From assembly GCA_008828725.1 (NCBI GenBank), contig MEHQ01002668.1:221026-285025 (forward strand): a stretch of 64,000 nt of DNA, given 5' to 3'. Below are positions 39,987 to 50,300 of this stretch, piece by piece. Under the pieces are notes generated by a model that was not told the DNA's origin, did no database searches, and saw only the letters and a program-made list of their open reading frames with translations. The stretch is from Saccharina japonica. Its lineage: Eukaryota; Sar; Phaeophyceae; Laminariales; Laminariaceae. The stretch's first letter is position 1, and every line of letters starts with the position of its first letter. The position numbers were made by a program, and so were the translations under genes.

Positions 39987-40006
39987 TGTCTGTCTGTCTG
40001 CCTGTC
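39914..40006. repeat. (CTGT)n microsatellite
   Basis: About 22 tetranucleotide units with one slip (CTTGTC) near the right end. Confidence 0.9.
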
Positions 40007-40302
40007 GAGGGGGAGGGACCAAAATAGAAACTAATACGGAAGTCCCGCGAGCTTTACTTACTACGACCGTACCCACGGTTTGCCCTACGAGTAAAAAACA
40101 CTTGAAACCCCCTTTTGCTCCCACGAGTGAGCGGCGGAACCCCCGCGGCGGGGCCTTAAGCCAATCACAATCCGCGGGGCGGTGCCTGGTGTCTGGTGCC
40201 CACATAAACACAAAAACGACCCTTACATGTCCGGACAGGTAGAGTTGTTAGTTGTACGAAGTATATACATACCTGGTACCAGGTATACAATATATAGCAA
40301 GT

Positions 40303-40632
40303 AGTCCCGGTGGTCTAACTGGTAGCCACGAAGCCTTTTGGGCCGGATGTCGAGGGTTCGATTCTCCCCATGGAGGTTTTTATTCTCAAATGACACCGTC
40401 TGTCGAGAGCGCATATTATAGCGTGGGTAGGCAAAATTCGACGAGAGTTGACGAGGCAAGAAAGTGCTGAAATATTCTCGCGATAAAAATGTAAAGCAAG
40501 AACCGTAGTGGGGGAGGAGGGAGAGGAGCCTACTTTGTGACCCCGGATCTGAGTTACGACTAGGGAGGGAGAGAGACGGAAGTGCGAAGATAATAAATGG
40601 GATGGACAAAAAAAACGAAAAAACGAAAAAAA
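40303..40632 (+). mobile_element. tRNA-derived SINE, copy 1
   Basis: The head has a Pol III A box-like GGTGGTCTAACTGGTAGCC and a B box-like GGTTCGATTC at tRNA-like spacing. The tail contains AAGAACCGTAGTGGGGGAGG, GACCCCGGATCTGAGTTACG, AATAAATGGGATGG and an A-rich end. The tail is shared almost exactly with 48485-48829. The head pairs poorly as a cloverleaf, so I do not call a functional tRNA. Confidence 0.75.
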
Positions 40633-41077
40633 GCGCGAGCGCGAGCGCCACTGAAATCGCACGGAACTGTCAACAATAGTCGCAGCGCACACATTGCGCT
40701 CTGCTACTCCGTAACGCGGCACCCCCTGCCTTCTCTCCCTCCCTCCCTCCATCCCTCCCTCCATCCCTTAATCGGTGCACGACGAAATTATCAACCGAAT
40801 TTTAAAAAAAAAACGAAAACACTAAAAAAAACAAAGTGGGGAGGGAGGGCACACCGCATATTGTCCGGCTCGCCTTCAACAAAAAAAAAACACACGCACA
40901 CACACCGCGACTGTACCGGTACCGAGTGTGTCCGAAACGCAACAATCAATACAAGAATGCCTGGCATGAATTAAGAGCACCCAACCTAAAACCAAATGCA
41001 CTACTCGCACATACGGCTTATGTACACGAAACACAACTGCAGTATGTACGCATACTCGTATCATACGTAAGTACTAT

Positions 41078-41214
41078 TAAGATGGTGATGTAAAGATTAT
41101 GTTAAGATGATGTTATGTTAAGACGGTGATGTTAAGATGACGATGTTAGGATAATAATATTAAGATGAGGATGTTAAGATGATGATGTTAAGATGATGTA
41201 TGTTAAGATGATAA
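41078..41214. repeat. Tandem GATGTTAAGATGAT repeat
   Basis: About nine units of 12-15 bp (GTTAAGATGATGAT variants), ending 7 bp beyond the gene 2 exon 7 donor. It forms the start of the following intron in gene 2's direction. Confidence 0.8.
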
Positions 41215-41220
41215 CCTCAC

Positions 41221-41319
41221 CTCGCCCTCGGTGAGTGAGATTTCTGTGTCGTCTGCCGCTGCGTACGTGAAAAGTACTCGGGCGCGTTGCTGAGCCGTAG
41301 CAGGTGGCGGCGGTGGCGC
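41221..41319 (-). CDS. Gene 2 exon 7: Pro-rich stretch and first half of SH3
   Basis: Acceptor TGAAACAG, then APPPPPATAQQRARVLFTYA and AADDTEISLTEGE to a phase-0 donor GAG|gtgagg. The pattern A-x-x-L-F-x-Y-x-x-x-x-x-x-E-I-S-L-x-E-G-E is the RT-loop half of an SH3 domain (ALYDY motif form). The second half with the WW and NYV motifs must be in a later exon that I could not find. Confidence 0.8.
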
Positions 41320-44300
41320 CTGTTTCAGGGGGGGGGGGGGTACTTCGTTTTCATGCATGGTCGTAGTCGTATGACCATAGGGGGCAAACGTCATTCCGAC
41401 ATAAACAACGATTAACGATGATGCGAGCATTACGATACCAAAACGAGGTTTGGGAAGTCCGTCCGCCTCCCTTCCCTCTCGCCACATACCAGGTACCATG
41501 CAATACCATAATAACCACAGAGATAGCGACTAAAGCAACGATAGCTTTGCTGCTACCAATCATCCAATCATCTACGACCGGCGTGAGTGAGCGTCCAGCA
41601 GTACTACGAGCAGGGTCATGTTGCGCTCGTGCCGAACGCCTCCTTGCACTCAGGACAACAATTACAGTAATACCGGTAAGGATCATCCCCCAGTGCCTGT
41701 ATTCGTCGATTATGATTTTTGTCATTAGTTTTCACTCAGAAGTCCTACGAACATATACAGCTGTTGCTGCCGCTGCTGCTAAGTTATGATGCAACAGTTA
41801 AAAGAAAACAATCGCATTCCGACGCACTGTACGACTACTACCGCGACTGCTACTGCTACTGCTACTGCTACTACGAGTGCTACTGCTACTGCTACTGCTG
41901 CTACCACTACTACTACTACTACTACCACTACGACTTTACTCTACTGGGAGCATTTCTTCGGCGGTGTCTCGCATATTTTCAGCGAGTATATCAATACTAT
42001 AGGTACTACTACTTCTGCTACTGCTTCTGACTGCCACTACCATCACCACTACCACTACTACAAAACACGCCTAACAAACGCCAAGGACAAGAGCTGTACG
42101 CCCCCCCCTCCCCCTACCACCTCCGCCCCAACCGTGTGTCTCACCTTCGCCTCGGCCGTCGCGGTGTGCTTATCCCACCAGCTTCCGCCGGCGGCGGCCG
42201 AGGGCGACTTGTACGCGCTGGCAGAGGCAGCGCCGACGCCCCCAGCAGGGGTGCCCGTGGTGCCCGTGGTGTCGGTAAGCCAGGGAGAGGAGGAGGACGG
42301 TACGTACGCAGAGGAAGGGCTTCGATCCGGGGAGTCGTCCCGCGAAGCATGCGAGGCGTCCTTGATTGCGCCGCTCATGCCGCGCGCCAACCTTATTTTT
42401 ATTTTGTCGAGGAGGGAGGGAAAAAAATAATTAATATGAACAGACAAAACTCGTGAAAAATGGTGTGTCGTTCGTTTGTGGTTGTGGTGCATTACTGATA
42501 AGAAAAGGTGTACAATATCATTGTGGTTGGTGCAACTGATCGCGGGATTTTGAAAGCGAAGGTCGTCGTGAACGACAAGGGGGGGGGGGGGGTACTCATT
42601 TGTTGCTTGCCTTAGTCATTTGACCATTGACCACGCATCCCTTTCGAGACGGAGCGGGGGGGGCGGGGGGGGGGCACTTAGTTGTTGCTCACCTTAAGCA
42701 AATTGACCATTGACCACGCATTCCTTTCGAGAGGAATGACGTGATATTGGGTTTCAGTATTATTTTGAGGCGTTCTAGAGTCGGGGCTAGGGGGTGAGTC
42801 AGCCTCCGTGTAGCAAGTAGCAGGCTGTTCCGCTGGGAGACTGTGTTAGACTAACAATAATGAGGTAGAGAAGGCCAGTGCAGCAGACAAGTATATGATT
42901 GAACAGAGAGTCGAATAGTTGGGAGATCAGTCGAATACGAGCACGAAGGATGTTCTTTTTAGTGCCTGAGTGGTAGACCTGTACATTGCCGAAAATCTAC
43001 AGCTATAGGGAGAATGCGGGTAGTTTGACGTAGAATAACGTCAGTGCACGACTCTTGCAGCATACCTAATAGACAGGCTGTAGGAGCGGACGGACGGCCT
43101 GAAGAGTAGGTTACCAGGGGTCTCTCTTCTCAGTGCTTGGAGTTACTTTCCATCTTGCTGACGACAATAAAAGACGACTTCTCTTCTTCTCGCGAGCTTG
43201 ACCTAAACCTACCTACTGTCTCTGCCCACCAAGAACCAACTAAACTCTGAAGGCACCCCCATTCGGCCTGACAGCGTGGAGGACTACACAAATGCTCCGA
43301 GTATACTCGATACTCCGAGTATACTCGTAGTATCAAGTATTTTTCGTACTCCGAGTACTGAGAGTATTAGAGTACTGGTGGCCTAAATACTCGGCGTATG
43401 AGCAGTATGAGCAGTACTGAAGGCCCAAATACTCCGAGTACTTGGAGTATGAGCAGTACTTATACTCGAGTACAAGCAGAACTCGGGGTAGAAACATCTA
43501 AATTACTCGGAGTACTTCGAGTATCGAGAGTATTGGACACCGAAATACTGCGAGTACACAAAGTACCTGAAGTACTTTTTTCTCGAGAATACTCTAATTA
43601 TACTCCGAGGTAATGGGAGCATGTGTGAATTTTGAAATGCTATTAACATCAGTCACATGCTCCCAGAACCTGGGAGGGTTGACGGCCGAGTCTTTAAAAT
43701 GATGCAAAGATACTCCTAACGTACTTCACACTCCGAGTATACTCCGAGTATCGAGTACATTTCGTACTCCGAGTACTCAAGAGTATTAGAGTACTGGCGG
43801 CCTGAATACTCGTAGTACTTGGAGTATGAGCAGTACTGAAGCCCCAAATACTCGGAGTGCAAGGAGTACCCGCAGTATCGGACCCCGAAATACTCCGAGT
43901 ACAAGCAGTATCGAGAGTGTTCATACCCGAAATACTCCCGAGTAAGGCAGTATCCCGGAGTATCGAACCCCGAAATACTCCGAGTACACGAAGTACCTCA
44001 AGTATTTTATCTCCAATACTCTTTTACTTTACTCTCAAAAAAATAAAAAATAATCCTTGTTTATAGGTAAGGTACTCGGAGCATCTGTGGAGGACTACCA
44101 ACACCCCTTCGTCGATCAGTGGCGTCGAATCGTCACTAGGACGCCGCAAAACTTACTTTCGACTTTCGACTAGAGTTCGAAAACAAAAGAAAAAAAAAAG
44201 ACAAAGAGGGCAGGGCGATGCCTTCGGTCAAGATCACGAAAGCACAGCAAGCGAACGGGGGTTGCCGGCAAGCACCCGGCGACTCCGCCCAGGCGCCCCG

Positions 44301-47300
44301 CGAGGGGCTCCAGAGCCAGGAAGCCACGGGGCAGTGGTGGCGAGCAAACCGCCAAGCGCGCTAGTGGGGCCGGATCCCCCGCCACAGCCGACGCTGAAAC
44401 CACCGCCTCAGCACACACGAGAACGGCGCACGACCGCGAGCGGTTCTCCAAAGCACATGCAGTGCGGAGTAGAGGCGGTGGTAGCCCTGTCAAAGGGGCG
44501 CCAAGGAAGTAGAAACAGCGCGACCTCGGCTATAAGGTGTCAGGGGCTCGCAAGGACACTGTTAGTGTTTTCCCGTGGCGTGGTTCCGACCACAATGTGG
44601 GAGGGGGCTGGACATGGAGGAGGTGGGGGGGGGGGGTACTCATGTCGTGCACGGCCTGTAGTCGTATGACCATAGACCCTCGATCCCTACAATGCCGGGC
44701 GGAGCACGTTGGGTTTTCACCAACCAGGCAGACATTGCTTGCACCAAGCGCGAAGCGCCGTGAGGTATTGGGCGAGTCGCATGGAGGGTAGCTGCATCCT
44801 GCTAAGAACCGCCTCTGAGGCGGACTTGCATATGGACGACAGCTTCAATGAGTTAATTTAAATTCTTGGTGTGGCCACTTCCGGAGACAGCAATGGGTTT
44901 TACTATGTAACTGCCTCGCGGATGCCTTACCATATTAACACTACGTGATACGACCATTCCCCTTGTGCGGAGCAAAGGTTCCTCACCCCGCACAAATGAT
45001 CTACTCGACCACCAGCTTTGGTGACCGCCAAAAAAAAAAAAAAAAAAGGGTGGGGGGGGGGGGGGGGGGGGTCGTCAACCTAATGCCTTCGAACAGGCCG
45101 GACAGCCCAACGCATACAAAGGTGGCACAGGAGGCAGTCGTCCGCACCCCGTCTCCCGAAGGCGAGGGAGGGCCCTGCAGAGGGCGAGAGGCACACAAGG
45201 ACCTAGGAAAAGCGTTAAAACGGATCAGGCGGGTTTCCGGATCCCCAAGAAGCGGAGGACCAGCAGGTACACCAAGTCAGGACACGATGGGCGCTCTGAC
45301 GGCAATGGTAGACGGGTTGGGTTTGTCCTTCGAGGAAAGATGCGTGGTTTAGGGAGTGGCCCCGCTTGATTCAGGCATGTGTGTAGAGACGGCCGCCGGG
45401 GTCGGGGGGACTACAGTTCCCACTGGCCGCAAGATTGTTGCAGGCGTGCACACACCGTTCCGCTCACCCGTGTACAGCGAGGACGCACTGCTCGATGTGT
45501 CGTTTGCTATACACGAGGAAGACGCCCTATAGCCGAGGAAGAGGAGGAGGCAAACGGCAAGGACGCCGAAACTGCTGCTTCAAAAGAACCATCAGACAAC
45601 ACGTCCACTACCGACGCTCAGTCAGGTACAAAGCAACCGAAAAAGCAGGCCTTCCGCCCAAGGCAACTGGGGGGACCGCTTTCGAGCGCTCGCAGACGCA
45701 CCGTCTGACGACTCACATCGATCCCCCCCGCCGCACACGTGTTGCACCACAGGTGAAGAAGGTCACAAGCAAAGAAAAAGAAGACTCTTACCAGAAAGCA
45801 ACGGAACAGGTTGGAAGCAAGATAGGCGGAGGAAAGAGCTTTCCGCCGCTTATCTTGCTTCCGGACGTCCTCCGTTCCTTTCTGGTAAGCGGCGTCTTTC
45901 ACTTTGCCTGTGACCTTCTTCACGCATGGTGCAACGCGCGTGCGGCGGGGGGGATCGAGATGAATCGCCAGATGGTGCGTCTGAAGCGCTCCAAAGCGGT
46001 TCCCCCAGTTGCCTTGGGCGGAAGGCCTGCTTTTTCAGACAACACGTCTACTACCGACGCTCAATCAGCGACAAAGCAACCGAAAAAGCAGGCCTTCCGC
46101 CCAAGGCAACTGTGGCAGAACCGCTTTGGAGCGCTCGCAGGCGCACCGTCTGACTACTCACATCGATCCCCCCCGCCGCACACGTGTTGCACCACGGGTG
46201 AGGAAGGTCACAGACAAAGTTAAAGACGAGGCTTACAAAAAGCAACTGAAGCGTCCCGGAAGCAAGACAGGCGGAGGAAAAAGCATTCCTCCGCCTATCT
46301 TGCTTCCGGACGTCTTCCGTTGCGTTCTGGTAAGCGGCGTCTTTCACTTTGCCTGTGACCTTCTTCGCCCGTGGTGCAACACGTGTGCGGCGGGGGGGAT
46401 CGAGATGAATCGCCAGATGGTGCGTCTGAAGCGCTCCAAAGCGGTTCCCCAAGTTGCCTTGGGCGGAAGGCCTGCTTTTTCAGATAATACGTCTACTACC
46501 GACGCTCAGTCAGCGACAAAACAACCGGAAAAGCAGGCCTTCCGCCCAAGGCAACTGGGGGAACCGCTTTCGAGCGCTCGCAGACGCACCGTCTGACGAC
46601 TCACATCGGTCCCCCCCGCCGCACACGTGTTGCACCACAGGTGAAGAAGGTCACAAGCAAAGAAAAAGAAGACTCTTACCAGAAAGCAACGGAACAGGCT
46701 GGAAGCAAGAAAGGCGGAGGAAAGAGCTTTCCGCCGCTTATCTTGCTTCCGGACGTCCTCCGTTGCGTTCTGGTAAGCGGCGTCTTTCACTTAGCCTGTG
46801 ACCTTCATGCGTGGTGCAACACGTGTGCGGCGGGGGGGGTCGAGATGAATCGCCAGATGGTGCGTCTGAAGCGCTCCAAAGCGGTTCCGCCACAATTGCC
46901 TTGAGCGGAAGGCCTGCTTTTTCGGTTGCTTTGTCGCTGATTGAGCGTCGGTAGTAAACGTGTTGTCTGACTGTCCTTCTTTCATGGAATCAGCGATTTC
47001 GGCGTCCTTGCCGATTGCCTCCTCCTCTATCTCGGCTCGAGCGTTTCCCTCGTCTATAGCAAACCACACATCGAGCAGTGAAATAACCGAGGAAGGTTAA
47101 GGTCCAGATATGGGCGTTACGGAGGCAAAACGATTAGTATCACAAGGTAGCTTATGAAATTGCTGGTTCGACGTTTGGCACGTGCTCCTGAAAGCCGTCC
47201 TGATATGTAGGAACCCAGGACAGTACGAGAGGCTACTCGGTAGAGGAGCCAGTGATGACCCATGTACCGCTGCTTTTGCGACCTCTGGTGATCGATTGTG

Positions 47301-50300
47301 CGCGCAAGGACTCTGTACACTTGGGAGAGAAGGTGGCTTTTGGGTTATAGCTGCAGATAACTAATTGGTGGATCGGTATGGCTGAGAGTGTGAAAAGGTG
47401 GATCCGAAGATGTTATACTTGTCAGGCACGTAAAACCACCCGTAAAACGGTGCGTTGGCCCCTCTGATATCGTTTTACCCGTTACCTTGTAGACCCGGAC
47501 AAATGAAGTCGCTTGATCTTGTGGGACCCCCTATATAGCGGCAAAGGCAAAGTGAAACGAATACGTTTTTCCTGGTAGTAGATATATTTAGCCGTCACGC
47601 TGAGGCGTAACGCAATTACGAAGGGAGAGAAAAAACACGGCAGGTTGCGCGGCACGGTTATTACGGGGGACGATAGTAAATACTAGTAAATAGGACCACA
47701 TATTGTTAGTAAAAATAGGGAAATATATTGGTTTTTGTGTTCACCGTAGGTCCTATTTACTAGTGTTTACTACATTAGCCCACCCTGTAATAGTTGACTC
47801 ACGACTGTATCCCAAGTTTTAGGGATTGTCCGCATACCTTTTTTTTGTTGTCCGATCGAGGTCCGGAATTTGTGTCAGTAGTGTGTGTCGTCGAAGAGGG
47901 AGTTTTTCAAGATTGTTGAGCTCAGTGAAAAAGCAAACGAGCTCGTACCCACCCCCAAAACGAACGGCATGGTAGAAAGACTGAACCACACCTTGTGCCG
48001 AATCTTGTCGTGTCTCGTAGCGGATGACCAGAAAAATTAGGACCAAGTATTGCTACACGCAATAGCTGCCTGCCCACAACAATGACGTGAGCAGGGGAAT
48101 AGGCCTGACTCCGAACGAAGTACACATAGGACGGTATCCGAGGTTACCGATGACTATATTAGAGGGTAGTGGCGTGAAGGGCCGCCCGAGCGCAAACAGG
48201 GGTCAGCTTGATTATCTTGAGTTGATGAGGGACAGGCAAGTGCGAGCGTATAGACTAGTGCGAGAGGAGGATCGACAAATAACACCAAGCCACCAATGAG
48301 AAAATGGATGCCGCCATGAACAATCGAATGAAATTCGTAGCAGGAGATTGGGCGTGGGTATACCATGACCATAGCACGGCAACGGGAGGAGGAAAACGTG
48401 TGCACAAGCCAGCTGAGGGCGGCTCGGCCAGAAAACCGTTCGCATTAATGAGTGCACTGGTCCATTGTTGGACTGGGCCATACGGTCGGTCGCCCCGGTG
48501 GGCTAGCAGGTAACCACGAAGCTTGTTAGCGTCAAGGTCGTGAGTTCGAGCCCCCCCGAGTGCATGCTCATAGGGACTTTTTCTCGCAAAAAAAAACTTG
48601 ACTAGCGGAAAGCGCGAGAGCGTGAGTTGGCAAAACTCGATGAAAATCGACGAGCGTTGGGAAGGCTGAACCCTCTGCGCGATAAAAATCAAGGCAAGAA
48701 CCGTAGTGGGGGGGGAGGGAGAGGAGCCTACTTTGTGACCCCGGATCTGAGTTACGACTAGGGAGGGAGAAAGACAGAAGTGCGAAGATAATAAATGGGA
48801 TGGAACAAAAAAAAAAATTGAAAAAAAAATACAAGGTGTTATGCGCAGGACCAGGGAAGACGGGCGATGGGAGAGAGGTGGGACCTAACTTTACTGTTGT
48901 TGGACATACGAACAGATGAACCAGGTCGTGGGATAAATGCGAGCACCTCGGTACACCGGTGCAAGAAATGTTCTCATCTCCGAGAAGGAGCAACTGCAAC
49001 GAAATTTATGCCATGGTCTGTGAGCAATTACGTGCTGAACAAATGCTCGGAGATTTCACCCCCGTTTCACCTGACAACTGACGATGTGACAGCATAATTA
49101 GACACCCATCGCGTGACGCCCCGTACGTTCACCAAACACCGACTGGCGTGCGGGTTAGGTGGAAAAATTGCTGTGCAATAGTATACGTACTGGATAGGGC
49201 TAGAGAGAACCACACAGGAACATGAGGAGGAACGGACGCAGTATGGAAACTGCGTGGTTGGATACTGGGCGAGAGAACCTGTGCAAGTCTAACAAGGGAA
49301 AAGCGAGAAACATCGGCTGTACCGAGTAGAAATGGCTAGGAAAGCTAGCTGTTGCTCGTGCAAAAGGGGAAAGGCACGTGCCTGCAGGACCTTTTGTTTG
49401 TTGTGACAGGAGAGAGACCGAGACTCTGTATACACCTGACATTGTTGGTTCGCCTATTTATTTTAATACGACTCATCATCTCATCATGCAGGTTGGCAGC
49501 AGGATAGAGTGGTTGGGATAACGGAGGACGCGGAAAGCAAGAGCCTCCCTCACACCACCAAAATGCTGGGACTTGGGGAAGCAGTACAACGTTAACCCAT
49601 CCCAGGACACGTTGAGAACTGTAGGAGCGGAGCGAGGAGACATGGTGCTGGCACGAGCACTGGAGAACCAGAAGCGTCGAGAACTGCAAGCCATCGCTGG
49701 AGTAGATAGGACGTGGACAGGAGAGTTGATATTGCAGTTGAAAGGGGGGAGGTACAGTTAGTACGGACGTAACAGTCTGTGCATAACCAGGAGAGTTCAA
49801 ATTGTAGTGGAAAGAGGGAAGGTTCCAACTATAGTATGGATAAAACAGTGTGAACATGGGCCAGGTGGTAACCGCATGGTACTACTCGTAGGGTGGGGTA
49901 CTATTGCGGAATTTAATACGTCTGATGAAGAAATTAGAGTACACAAAAACTTGTTTTGGTTCGACGATAATGCTTTCAGTGTAATTTTCAGATTTTGTTT
50001 CTTTGGGGTTGTTTAAAAAGAACTTTTATGTATACTTGAACATTAACCGTAGAAGTGCTGACGAGCGATATCACGTATGGGTTGTTCCACTGCACGCCTT
50101 TAAAACAAAATGGCGACAGTACACCGACTTTACGTGAAATCGTTTGCGATCAGTGGGCTATTGAGGTGATATTGGGTTTCAGTAGTATTTCGAGGCGTTA
50201 CAGAGTCATGACTAGGGGATGAGTCAGCCTCCCTGCAGCAGGTATATAGCAGACTATCCTGCTGGGAGACTACACTAGATTGGCTGCTAGCCAATGCGGT

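Larger units (their letters stand above)
37650..41077. other. Convergent intergenic DNA, right of the gap
   Basis: No convincing exon was found on either strand, although the second half of gene 2's SH3 domain should be encoded downstream on the minus strand. The stretch holds a GATC-rich repeat (38258), a (GGT/GAT)n tract near 38570-38600, C-rich runs at 38850 and 39580-39630, the (CTGT)n tract and a SINE. Confidence 0.45.
47300..49300 (+). pseudogene. Ty3-type integrase with chromodomain-like end, decayed
   Basis: In shifting frames one sees the zinc-binding LHLGREG and CYTCQARK, the core pieces SLDLVGP (about 47512), VVDIFSRHAEA, SDRGPEF (about 47851) and NGMVERLNHTLCR (about 47965), which fit the D, D, E catalytic order. 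Then come GLTPNEVHIGRYPRLP, MKFVAGDWAWVYHDHS and, near 49188, YWIGLERTT-EHEEERTQYGN, which resembles a chromodomain. Stops, frameshifts, a MITE and a SINE break it. No reverse transcriptase is recognisable upstream, so most of pol is deleted or replaced by the palindrome array. Confidence 0.75.

Noticed and set aside
39900..40006. CRISPR array
   Set aside because: The regular spacing is a simple (CTGT)n microsatellite; other regular arrays have no unique spacers and the genome is eukaryotic.
40303..40376. Functional tRNA gene
   Set aside because: A- and B-box words are present, but the acceptor and D stems do not pair well and a SINE tail follows, as at 48485.
45435..46596. Plus-strand frames of 262 and 195 codons in the palindrome array
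   Set aside because: Similar frames occur on the other strand because of the symmetry. They may retain gag-derived pieces, but no independent gene is supported.
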